Shown in pieces: positions 13,934-19,525 of a DNA stretch of 22,028 bases. The stretch spans positions 1-22,028 of the IMG/VR virus record IMGVR_UViG_3300043465_001504; one strand, given 5' to 3'. The first letter of the stretch is position 1; each line of letters opens with the position of its first letter. The stretch comes from a virus. The position numbers and the translations under genes are program-made. Under the pieces are notes generated by a model. It had not been told where the DNA came from. It saw nothing but the letters and a program-made list of their open reading frames with translations, and ran no database searches.

Positions 13934-14502
13934 CCCCCGACGAACTCCCCGCTGATATGGAGAGGGAGGCTTGCCCGACCTGCAACGGCGTTCGCCCAGA
14001 GTTTTGCTCCAACGCTTTCCATCTCGCATCCCCTGTCGTTCCCGCACCAGAGGGGGAGGCTTGGACTGCTCGGCACATCGTTTTTGACGGTCCGCCAGAT
14101 CACAACGGTCCTCGGTTTATCGAGGTCGAAACACCGGAGGGCAAGAGCGTCAACGCCGGGGAATGGCGGCAGCGCCCCGACAATCTGTGGGAGTTGGTGA
14201 TTGCATCCCCTGTCGTTCCGGTAGGGGTGAGCGTTGACGCGTTGGCGCAAGAAATCCGCCGTGTCGATGGGCGCCATACCCTCGGAGCCGGTGCGCTGGC
14301 AGAGGCGTTGTTGCCGTTCCTCACAGCCCTTCGCCAGCCTGTCGTTCCGGTAGGGGTGAGCGAGGAACAGCGCCAGCGCGTCGCGGAGATCGTTGAGGCG
14401 GCTATCGAGCGTCATGCGCCCGCGAACAGCATCCGGCACACGCTGGACGACGTTGACGCCATCATCGCAGCCCTTCGCCCTACCGATACAGGGAGGGAGT
14501 GA
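13930..14502 (+). CDS. Modular repeat-containing hypothetical protein, 190 aa
   Basis: I do not recognise a function. The protein is a string of modules also found in the 13083 gene: EACPTCNGVRPEFC (possible zinc knuckle), SPVVPAPEGEAW, a unique central part (HIVFDGPPDHNGPRFIEVE...GEWRQRPDNLWELV), SPVVPVGVSVDALAQEIRR, QPVVPVGVSEEQRQRVAEIVEAAIERHA, and the shared ending DAIIAALRPTDTGRE. The PVVPVGV linkers join short helical segments like beads. AGAGGA at 13918-13923 gives a good ribosome binding site. GC content is high. The shared DNA repeats show recent duplication or recombination between this gene and 13083. Confidence 0.72.
   Translation: MTPDELPADMEREACPTCNGVRPEFCSNAFHLASPVVPAPEGEAWTARHIVFDGPPDHNGPRFIEVETPEGKSVNAGEWRQRPDNLWELVIASPVVPVGVSVDALAQEIRRVDGRHTLGAGALAEALLPFLTALRQPVVPVGVSEEQRQRVAEIVEAAIERHAPANSIRHTLDDVDAIIAALRPTDTGRE
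14045..14063 (+). repeat. Direct repeat A, copy 2
   Basis: This is identical over 19 bp to 13240-13258, and again encodes PAPEGEA in frame. Confidence 0.85.
14209..14231 (+). repeat. Direct repeat B, copy 2
   Basis: This 23-bp repeat is identical to 14338-14360 and encodes PVVPVGV. Confidence 0.88.
14338..14360 (+). repeat. Direct repeat B, copy 3
   Basis: This is identical to 14209-14231; the period between the two is 129 bp (43 codons), so the frame is kept. Confidence 0.88.
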
Positions 14503-14504
14503 TG
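14467..14504 (+). repeat. Direct repeat C, copy 2 (gene-end repeat)
   Basis: This matches 13581-13618 at 35 of 38 positions, again spanning the end of one gene, the SD and the next ATG. Confidence 0.88.
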
Positions 14505-14738
14505 GCCGTTTTTCTGACCGCCGCGTGGGTTTTGTTCGTTCTGGCCGCTTGGCCGCGCCTGACATGGGATGACATGGAGGAGCGCCACAAGCCGCTGACC
14601 GGCTTCATTTCCGCCGTCCTCATGCCGAGCATTCTGGTTGTCGGCCCGATAATGGTGGTCGCTATCCTTCTGGCCGTTGCAGTCACTGAAGAAGGCCCGC
14701 GCCGCGTCCGCAAATGGTGGAGCGCATCATGGTCATGA
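14502..14738 (+). CDS. Small membrane protein, 78 aa
   Basis: This unrecognised protein has two clear hydrophobic helices: MAVFLTAAWVLFVLAAW at the N-terminus and ISAVLMPSILVVGPIMVVAILLAVAV (about residues 36-61), joined by a polar stretch (DDMEERHKPLTGF) and followed by a basic tail (RRVRKWW). By the positive-inside rule the tail is probably cytoplasmic. Strong SD (GGAGGGAG) lies just upstream of ATG 14502; GTG 14499 is possible but too close. It is GC-rich like the cassette and shares its 5' junction repeat with the 13616 gene. Confidence 0.72.
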   Translation: MAVFLTAAWVLFVLAAWPRLTWDDMEERHKPLTGFISAVLMPSILVVGPIMVVAILLAVAVTEEGPRRVRKWWSASWS

Positions 14739-14986
14739 CCACCCCTGACATAGCCGGTCTGTGCGAGAGGCTGAAAACGCTCTGGCTTGAACTGAACGAC
14801 GCCCACGCCAAACCGCCAGCAACCGCGCGAATAATGAACGCGCTTCACCAGAGCGGCGTCGCCCTTGAACGCCAAGCCGCTGAGATAGAGAAACTGCGGA
14901 CTACACTAGGTTATTACAGCTACGCTGATGATGGAGGCAAACGTGCTATTGCCGCCCTTAAAGGAGACACACATGACCACCCCTGA
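14729..14986 (+). CDS. Hypothetical protein with TTPDIAGLCERL opening, copy 1, 85 aa
   Basis: This small helical, probably coiled-coil protein begins MVMTTPDIAGLCERLKTLW and contains ALERQAAEIEKLRTTLG. The next gene starts with almost the same nucleotides and residues, so the two are tandem duplicates. I chose ATG 14729 because GGAG at 14719-14722 lies 6 nt upstream; ATG 14735 would give exactly the MTTPDIAG start of copy 2. It overlaps the membrane-protein gene by 10 nt and copy 2 by 14 nt. I recall similar DIA-LCERLR / AADTLERQAAEIERLR proteins in many proteobacterial phages, all without known function. Confidence 0.75.
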   Translation: MVMTTPDIAGLCERLKTLWLELNDAHAKPPATARIMNALHQSGVALERQAAEIEKLRTTLGYYSYADDGGKRAIAALKGDTHDHP

Positions 14987-15443
14987 CATAGCGGGTCTGT
15001 GCGAGAGGCTGCGGGAAACCCGTTCAGTTTGGTCTGAAGCGAAAGAAGCCTCAATCAAACGGCGTCGTAACCCCGACGGCCCCGAAGCAGCCGACACCCT
15101 TGAACGCCAAGCCGCTGAACTTGTGGAGGCCCGAACGCTCGACAAGGGTTTCAGCGAGTGGATGATCGAACGCGACTTGCTCGCGCGTGGTGAAGAAGTT
15201 GAATGGGGCGATATTGTCACCGCCCTGACTGAACATGAAATCGAGCTTACGGGGGACGACCGGCTCGTTAAGCGCCAAGCCGCTGAGATAGAGAGACTAC
15301 GGAGCGATGTAGATTTTGCCGTATCGTGTCTTTGTTCTTTGCGGAAGAACTATGCCGACGGCCTTGGTATATGGGATGACGTTGACAAAGCAATTAGCGC
15401 CCGAGCCGCCCTTACAGAAAGAAATAAATCTGATGTCGTTTAG
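14973..15443 (+). CDS. Hypothetical protein with TTPDIAGLCERL opening, copy 2, 156 aa
   Basis: This protein begins MTTPDIAGLCERLRETRSVW with AAAGGAG well placed upstream. Its body holds DGPEAADTLERQAAELVEAR, a unique segment (FSEWMIERDLLARGEEVEWGDIVTALTEHEIELTGDDRLV) and a second KRQAAEIERLRSDVD module, so the QAAE[IL] coiled-coil element occurs twice here and once in copy 1. The C-terminal about 45 residues (from 15300) are encoded by DNA of lower GC, like the rest of the phage, so the gene seems to straddle the right edge of the cassette. Its end overlaps the ligase start by 11 nt. The function is unknown. Confidence 0.75.
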   Translation: MTTPDIAGLCERLRETRSVWSEAKEASIKRRRNPDGPEAADTLERQAAELVEARTLDKGFSEWMIERDLLARGEEVEWGDIVTALTEHEIELTGDDRLVKRQAAEIERLRSDVDFAVSCLCSLRKNYADGLGIWDDVDKAISARAALTERNKSDVV

Positions 15444-16350
15444 ACCAATTCTTTGTCCAATAGACGACCCTCAAAAGAATCCTAGGTTCTTTGACTTCTT
15501 TCAATACCCCATGTGGGTGTCGCCGAAAGTTGATGGGATTCGTGGCGTCACACCGCGTATGTACGGCATGGTCTCGCGGTCAGGTATCCAACTACCGTCG
15601 TCTCAAGTCCAGCAAAAGTTTGGCCGCTTCCAAGGGCTTGACGGCGAGTTAACTGCAGGTGTTCCTTACAACACACCTGGTGTCTATAACATAACACAAA
15701 GCCATGTTATGTCTGAAGACAAACCCGCTGAGTTGCTTCAGTACTACGTTTTTGACTGTATCCTAGAAGCGCATATTGGCCGTCCTTACTACGAGCGACA
15801 AGAAGCTCTTAAAGAACTCGTAACACATTACGCCAACCCAGATATTAAAATTCTGGAGCAAGTTGAAGTAGAGTCGCTCGAAGAACTACTAGCATACGAA
15901 CAAAAGCAACTCGCTGACGGCTTTGAAGGTATCATTGCTCGTAGTCCCGTAGGTCCCTACAAGAACGGTCGCGCCACAATGCGTGAGTGTAATATCTACA
16001 AGGTTAAGCGTTTCCAGGACCTTGAAGGTGTCGTCGTAGGTTTCTACGAAAAGATGACTAATACAAACGAAAAAGAGGAAAGCGAACTTGGTTACTCCAA
16101 GCGATCTACCGCCCAAGAAGGCATGGTTCCGGCGGGCACTCTTGGCGGGTTCCTCGTTGACTTCCAAGACGGCAACGATGTGGAACGAGTTGGGTGCGGT
16201 GCATTCACCCACCCTCAGCGACAACACATCTGGGATTCCAGAAATAGTTATCTCGGACAACTCCTTAAGGTACGCCGCTTTGCGCACGGCGCTAAAGACC
16301 GATCGCGCCAAGCACGCGCTATCGGTTTTAGGTCTAGAATGGATCTTTAA
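15433..16350 (+). CDS. ATP-dependent DNA ligase
   Basis: This 305-aa ligase (T7 ligase is 359 aa) seals nicks during replication and repair. Nucleotidyltransferase motifs are visible: motif I SPKVDGIRG with the AMP-accepting K32; motif III FQGLDGEL; motif IV DGFEGIIARSP; motif V YKVKRF. The C-terminal OB domain is recognisable by GAFTHPQRQHIW and the ending KDRSRQARAIGFRSR. I start at ATG 15433, overlapping the preceding gene, because MSFRPILCPI directly precedes the conserved core; the longer frame from 15316 only adds shadow of the upstream gene. The ribosome binding site is weak, so coupling is likely. A different-frame ORF begins inside its 3' end. Confidence 0.95.
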   Translation: MSFRPILCPIDDPQKNPRFFDFFQYPMWVSPKVDGIRGVTPRMYGMVSRSGIQLPSSQVQQKFGRFQGLDGELTAGVPYNTPGVYNITQSHVMSEDKPAELLQYYVFDCILEAHIGRPYYERQEALKELVTHYANPDIKILEQVEVESLEELLAYEQKQLADGFEGIIARSPVGPYKNGRATMRECNIYKVKRFQDLEGVVVGFYEKMTNTNEKEESELGYSKRSTAQEGMVPAGTLGGFLVDFQDGNDVERVGCGAFTHPQRQHIWDSRNSYLGQLLKVRRFAHGAKDRSRQARAIGFRSRMDL

Positions 16351-16447
16351 CGTCCCTTGGTGGGATGTTGATTGGGAAGACATCAATCGACTCGTCGAGT
16401 ACTACTACGAGGACGTCGTCATCGAAAAGATCGAAAGAGTCAAATGA
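16280..16447 (+). CDS. Possible small overlapping protein, about 55 aa
   Basis: An open frame (+1 relative to the ligase) runs 97 nt past the ligase stop and gives a distinctive end, WIFNVPWWDVDWEDINRLVEYY and YEDVVIEKIERVK, acidic and tryptophan-rich. No gene other than this explains 16351-16443. The start is uncertain: TTG 16280 has TTAAGG 9 nt upstream, but it would overlap the ligase by 71 nt. The stop is part of ATGA joining a tiny ORF, which fits the gene-packing style here. It is more likely real than not, with its 5' end unresolved. Confidence 0.5.
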   Translation: MRTALKTDRAKHALSVLGLEWIFNVPWWDVDWEDINRLVEYYYEDVVIEKIERVK

Positions 16448-16479
16448 TATACCTGACAAAGATTGAAAGAAAAGCCTGA
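16444..16479 (+). CDS. Possible 11-codon mini-ORF bridging two genes
   Basis: ATG at 16444 overlaps the preceding stop (ATGA) and encodes MIYLTKIERKA; its TGA then shares a base with the ATG at 16479 (TGATG). Both junctions are of the termination-reinitiation type. It may be a coupling device or a leftover of a longer gene rather than a functional peptide. Confidence 0.3.
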   Translation: MIYLTKIERKA

Positions 16480-16709
16480 TGACAATGAATATAGAAGGTC
16501 AAATTGTTGCGTCAGCCGCTGTTGAAGTAATCAAATTGATTGATGAACACGTTAAAGAGGGTGGGCCGTTTGATAATGAACTACTTCTTAGCGTGTCAGC
16601 GGCTCTCGGTGAGTGTCATCGCATTGAAATCATTCAGGACAGCGATTTAACCGCGTTTGTGGCCGAAAATGAAAACGCCACAATTGAGGCTGAAAATGGG
16701 TGTGAATAA
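16479..16709 (+). CDS. Hypothetical protein, 76 aa
   Basis: This protein is not recognised. It starts MTMNIEGQIVASAAVEVIKL, is helical and acidic (IDEHVKEGG, LLLSVSAALGECHRIEII, FVAENENATIEAENGCE) and has no membrane segment. The start at 16479 is coupled (TGATG); ATG 16485 is an alternative. It overlaps the following zinc-ribbon-like gene by 14 nt. It could be a small dimeric binding protein, but there is no evidence of function. Confidence 0.72.
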   Translation: MTMNIEGQIVASAAVEVIKLIDEHVKEGGPFDNELLLSVSAALGECHRIEIIQDSDLTAFVAENENATIEAENGCE

Positions 16710-17037
16710 ACGACATCGTAATGGCAACACCATGCGCGATGCAGATCGCAAACGAGCCTTCGGTCTTCAACCTAAAGACAGGTGGCCAGCCGCAGGGCTT
16801 CCTTTGCGTATTATAGAAACAGGTTGGGGGCCGGTCATTCACGAAGTTCGTTCAATAGGCGACCCTCTTCATCAAACTAAGCGTAAAGGACGACGAGCAG
16901 TTGCGCACTGTCCAAAGTGTGCCACTTGGGTCTGTGCCGGTCATCTAGGTCAACATATAGCAAAACATTATAAAGAAGATCCAAATGGGAATGAAATCAA
17001 CAACCGTCAAAAAAGTACTTCGGAAGAAACTCACTGA
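16696..17037 (+). CDS. Hypothetical protein with CxxC...C...H zinc-finger-like motif, 113 aa
   Basis: This small basic protein has a possible zinc site AHCPKCATWVCAGHLGQHIAKH (about residues 74-95): CxxC followed by Cys and a spaced His pair, as in C2H2-type folds. The N-terminus is rich in Arg/Lys (NKRHRNGNTMRDADRKR). That combination suggests nucleic-acid binding. GAGG at 16686-16689 lies 6 nt from ATG 16696, which I prefer to the longer ATG 16657 that would sit fully inside the preceding gene. Its last 53 nt overlap the start of the nucleotidyltransferase gene. Confidence 0.7.
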   Translation: MGVNKRHRNGNTMRDADRKRAFGLQPKDRWPAAGLPLRIIETGWGPVIHEVRSIGDPLHQTKRKGRRAVAHCPKCATWVCAGHLGQHIAKHYKEDPNGNEINNRQKSTSEETH

Positions 17038-18001
17038 CTGGCAGACGTCCATTACAGACGAGGCGCTTCGCTGCCTTGTGCGTCAAGACACAATTGTATC
17101 GGGTGGCTGTATTGCCTCTATGCTAATGGGTGATACTGTTAACGACTTTGACATTTACTTCAGAACGCGTGAAACAGCACGTGCCGTCGCTGAGTACTAT
17201 GTTAAAAACTTTAATAACACTAAGGGTCTACTTAAACACAAAGCTGCTCACCACATAAATCCTGAATTGCGCGACGAGCGCATCACTAACCTTCGGGGTG
17301 AAGAAGAAGATCGCATCATCATTTTTATGAAATCTTCAGGTGTTGCTGGAGAAGATCAGACTGAGTATACATACTTTGAGACGCATGCTTCGGAAGAAGC
17401 TGAAGACAACTTTATGGCGAGTCTCGGCCAGAATGAGTATGGTTACGACAGTCTTGTTGCTGATTCTTTGGGTGTTGCTGAAGAACTGCGTTCTGAAGTT
17501 CGTGGCGACCAAGGCGTTAAGGTAAAGAAAGCAGCGTATCGTCCTGTCTTCCTTACTGACAACGCAATTACTCTTTCTGATCAGGTGCAACTGATAATTC
17601 GTTTTTACGGCACGCCCTCAGAGATTCACGACAACTACGACTATGCGCACGCAATGTGCCACTATGATTGGTGTAATGACTCACTCGTTACGCCGCAAGA
17701 AGCTCTTCTTTCTATGATGTCTAAGGCGCTCATTTACCGTGGTTCTCTTTACCCACTGTGTTCGATGATGCGCCTTCGAAAGTTTTTAGGGCGAGGGTGG
17801 CGTATCTCTGCTGGTCAAATTATTAAGATTGCGCACCAAGTTCGTTCAATCGATTTTAACAATCCAAAAGTGCTTCGTGAGCAACTAATGGGTGTTGACG
17901 CCGCCTATATGGGCGAGTTGATCAGCGCTATCGAAACGGCTCCCGGCAAGATTGATGAAACGTATCTTGCTAAACTTATCGATGAGGTGTTTGATGCGTG
18001 A
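16985..18001 (+). CDS. Nucleotidyltransferase-fold protein
   Basis: This 338-aa protein has an N-terminal polymerase-beta-like nucleotidyltransferase signature: V-S-G40-G41-C-I-A-S-M-L-M-G-D-T-V-N-D54-F-D56-I-Y-F. The GG followed by D-x-D at the right spacing is the hallmark of the superfamily that includes CCA-adding enzymes, poly(A) polymerases, aminoglycoside nucleotidyltransferases and MNT-type toxins/antitoxins. A third acidic residue is not obvious. The rest is helical (DEALRCLV before the motif; QVQLIIRFYGTPSEIHDNYDYAHAM and SPLYP-type repeats after it), with a HxNYDYAHAMCHYDW stretch rich in His/Asp/Tyr. I recall this as a hypothetical protein in various phages. tRNA repair, RNA tailing or AMPylation are all possible; the substrate cannot be told. 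Confidence 0.72.
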   Translation: MGMKSTTVKKVLRKKLTDWQTSITDEALRCLVRQDTIVSGGCIASMLMGDTVNDFDIYFRTRETARAVAEYYVKNFNNTKGLLKHKAAHHINPELRDERITNLRGEEEDRIIIFMKSSGVAGEDQTEYTYFETHASEEAEDNFMASLGQNEYGYDSLVADSLGVAEELRSEVRGDQGVKVKKAAYRPVFLTDNAITLSDQVQLIIRFYGTPSEIHDNYDYAHAMCHYDWCNDSLVTPQEALLSMMSKALIYRGSLYPLCSMMRLRKFLGRGWRISAGQIIKIAHQVRSIDFNNPKVLREQLMGVDAAYMGELISAIETAPGKIDETYLAKLIDEVFDA

Positions 18002-18167
18002 AGTTGACTTTCTTGTCATTCACAGGTGGATTCAAGCTGAAGCAAAAGTAATTATGGCAAAGCGGACTTATACAAACGCTCGTGCTATCGGTGAAGCTGA
18101 AGCAAAAGCTGATGTACTTCGTGAAGAAGCTCGTCATATTCTGGTGACAGGTGATGCCGAGAGGTAG
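17994..18167 (+). CDS. Hypothetical protein, 57 aa
   Basis: This short helical, charged protein (MREVDFLVIHRWIQAEAK, then AKADVLREEARHILVTGDAER) is not recognised. GAGG at 17984-17987 is 6 nt before ATG 17994, and the start overlaps the nucleotidyltransferase stop by 8 nt, which favours it over a longer frame from 17952. The EAEAKADVLREEAR stretch is a likely amphipathic helix. It overlaps the following gene by 14 nt. Confidence 0.7.
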   Translation: MREVDFLVIHRWIQAEAKVIMAKRTYTNARAIGEAEAKADVLREEARHILVTGDAER

Positions 18168-18495
18168 AATTCCTATACGTCCTAAACCGGGTTACTACTA
18201 CGTTACTGACAACGGTATTGTCATGTACGTTATCAAGGTAACAGAAGATAAAATCTTTCCTCTAATTGTACGTGACCCGGACGGCGGTATGCATCGGTAT
18301 ACCGCCAAAGGGCGCTACTTTCACGGTTTAGGAAACCACCCTTTGCATTTCAATCGTGAGGTGCGCGATCAAGGAAACCCGTATGAACCAGAAGAACTCA
18401 ACACCGATAAGCCCGGACCAAAAGAACGTAACCGAAGAAATATCGGCTGGGTCGCTAAAATCCGAGCAATCAAGCCGCCAAAACGAGCACTTTAA
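18154..18495 (+). CDS. Hypothetical protein, 113 aa, basic C-terminus
   Basis: This unrecognised protein reads MPRGRIPIRPKPGYYYVTDNG, then a beta-rich core (VMYVIKVTEDKIFPLIVRDPDGGMHRYTAKGRYF) that looks like a small SH3-like or beta-barrel fold, then a basic tail (KERNRRNIGWVAKIRAIKPPKRAL). It might bind nucleic acid. Start is ATG 18154 (GTG 18151 possible); the SD is weak and translation is probably coupled. Its last 113 nt are overlapped out of frame by the next gene. The overlapped tail is the basic Arg/Lys/Pro part, so either this tail or the neighbour's N-terminus is probably under weak constraint. Confidence 0.68.
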   Translation: MPRGRIPIRPKPGYYYVTDNGIVMYVIKVTEDKIFPLIVRDPDGGMHRYTAKGRYFHGLGNHPLHFNREVRDQGNPYEPEELNTDKPGPKERNRRNIGWVAKIRAIKPPKRAL

Positions 18496-18802
18496 AGAAG
18501 CCGGTGTTTTGAAACTTAGCGAGGAAACTATCACAATCTCGCTAGAAGCTGATAAAGTCTGGAAAGCACCTTTACGGCTAAACAACACGCAGTTCATGGA
18601 ACGTCTCATGAACTTTTCGCCGTTTGGTGCGTTGGTTCAACCGTTTGTCATTACCGGTCTAAGTACTTATTGTGATTCTATTCTTGCAACACCTTGTCCA
18701 ACTGAACCTGGCACCGGCTTGGTTAACGAAATTGCATGGTGGCGTATTGCTGCAGATGTTAAACGTCAGCTTGACGAACAGTATGGACCTGAACCAACGT
18801 GA
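18383..18802 (+). CDS. Hypothetical protein, 139 aa
   Basis: This protein is not recognised. AAGGA at 18371-18375 lies 7 nt before ATG 18383, a good match, although this start overlaps the previous gene by 113 nt. The first 40 residues are polar and Ser/Gln/Lys-rich and look disordered; the folded part starts at about LKLSEETITISLEADKVWKAP and continues through FMERLMNFSPFGALVQPFVITGLSTYCDSI and EIAWWRIAADVKRQLDEQYG. A later start would remove the overlap, but I see no SD for one. The stop overlaps the GTG of the acetyltransferase. Confidence 0.7.
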   Translation: MNQKNSTPISPDQKNVTEEISAGSLKSEQSSRQNEHFKEAGVLKLSEETITISLEADKVWKAPLRLNNTQFMERLMNFSPFGALVQPFVITGLSTYCDSILATPCPTEPGTGLVNEIAWWRIAADVKRQLDEQYGPEPT

Positions 18803-19254
18803 TTCGTCCGGCCAGGCTTGAAGACATACCGGCGTTGATACCGATGGGGTTAGCTTTCCACTCGGCATCCGGTTATGGCTCTTTCATTTCAATAGACGCC
18901 ATAAGTCTAGCAAAATCCCTTCGGCGTATGATACGCGCCGAAGGGAACGCTCGTCTAATTGTTTATGAACGCGCCGGTGTCGTCATGGCAGCTGCCGGTG
19001 TTATCACTATGCCCAGCTTTTTTAATGCTGACGTTATTGTTGGCAGCGAACAGTTTATTTTTGTGTCGCCTGATTTTAGAGGTGCGTCACACGGTTCTAA
19101 ATTGATCGAGGCTTTAGAAAAAGTCGCTAAAGAGTTAGGTTGTCAAACCCTTTCTTTGGCTTGTCTAGAAACCCTTTCCCCAGAGTTGTTGCATAACGTA
19201 TACCTATCGCATGGTTATACGTTGATGGAACACATGTACATCAAACGGCTTTAA
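18799..19254 (+). CDS. GNAT-family N-acetyltransferase
   Basis: This 151-aa protein has GNAT architecture: MIRPARLEDIPALIPMGLAF (strand-helix 1), RLIVYERAGVVMAAAGVITM (strands 2-3), EQFIFVSPDFRGASHGSKLIEALEKVAKELG (strand 4, motif A with the acetyl-CoA pyrophosphate loop RGASHGS, where the usual RxxGxG has Ser at its first Gly), LSLACL, and the C-terminal LLHNVYLSHGYTLMEHMYIKR with the Tyr typical of motif B. It transfers acetyl from acetyl-CoA to an amine; the substrate is unknown. GTG start overlaps the previous stop. Acetyltransferases of this size occur often in T7-like phages. This gene ends the overlapping operon; a 271-nt noncoding gap follows. Confidence 0.88.
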   Translation: MIRPARLEDIPALIPMGLAFHSASGYGSFISIDAISLAKSLRRMIRAEGNARLIVYERAGVVMAAAGVITMPSFFNADVIVGSEQFIFVSPDFRGASHGSKLIEALEKVAKELGCQTLSLACLETLSPELLHNVYLSHGYTLMEHMYIKRL

Positions 19255-19362
19255 AACGAGACGTAAACTTTCTACCCCGCAAAAAACGCGCGTGGGCAGG
19301 CGTTTCTACCGCCGATGATGCACCCCTGGCCGACGCGAACTCGCTTGCGTCGCCCCCGGCCT

Positions 19363-19378
19363 CCCCGAAACGTCGGGG
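19363..19378 (+). terminator. GC-rich hairpin upstream of the second candidate promoter
   Basis: CCCCGA pairs perfectly with TCGGGG around AACG. The downstream TCTGTC is not a U-run. It sits about 45 nt before the candidate promoter, where a terminator for the upstream operon would be expected. Weakly supported as a terminator. Confidence 0.4.
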
Positions 19379-19422
19379 TCTGTCGGTCCACCCGGTCTGC
19401 GTGGCATCCAGCCGCTGCTCTT

Positions 19423-19442
19423 GACCCCGTTGACTTAACCCT
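19423..19442 (+). promoter_or_regulatory. Candidate phage RNA polymerase promoter, second copy
   Basis: GACCCCGTTGACTTAACCCT matches 1258-1277 at 18 of 20 positions and continues ATATCTTG. It lies 83 nt upstream of the 19526 ATG. See the first copy for the reasoning; it could instead be a binding site for a regulator shared by the two units. Confidence 0.6.
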
Positions 19443-19482
19443 ATATCTTGAAACCATTTCTGCGCAGATTAGGGTAACTTAT

Positions 19483-19506
19483 ATGATAGGAATCAATACC
19501 TATCAT
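19483..19506 (+). repeat. Inverted repeat in the 5' leader (8-bp arms, 8-nt loop)
   Basis: ATGATAGG and CCTATCAT are perfect inverted arms around AATCAATA. The hairpin ends 8 nt before the SD AAGGA, so it could stabilise the message, keep the SD exposed, or be an operator. Confidence 0.7.
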
Positions 19507-19525
19507 CAACCTTAAGGATGACACC

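Larger units (their letters stand above)
19255..19525 (+). promoter_or_regulatory. Noncoding leader region before the 19526 gene
   Basis: The gap of 271 nt contains, in order: AAACGC/GCGTTT hairpin (about 19284-19305); GC-rich hairpins CGACGC (19331-19336)/GCGTCG (19347-19352) and CCCCGA (19363-19368)/TCGGGG (19373-19378); the candidate promoter at 19423-19442; the palindrome TCTGCGCAGA (19459-19468); the inverted repeat at 19483-19506; and AAGGA at 19514-19518 as the ribosome binding site. The part from about 19310 to 19425 is markedly GC-rich. No credible ORF lies here. The first hairpins probably end or process the upstream message; the later elements belong to the 19526 transcript. Confidence 0.6.

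Noticed and set aside
13240-14360. Short direct repeats as a possible CRISPR array
   Set aside because: Repeats are few, unevenly spaced, in frame within coding sequence, and not palindromic like CRISPR repeats.
13870-14565. Minus-strand ORF of 231 codons in the GC-rich cassette
   Set aside because: High GC leaves long chance frames; the product repeats HPYRNDR because it mirrors the PVVPVGV DNA repeat, and the plus-strand genes have good SDs and stop/start overlaps.
16854-16870. AATAGGCGACCCTC-like sequence as a third promoter copy (similar to AATAGACGACCCTC at about 15459)
   Set aside because: It shares only a few bases with the 20-bp motif, lies inside coding sequence and encodes ordinary residues; the two occurrences resemble each other by chance over about 14 bp.
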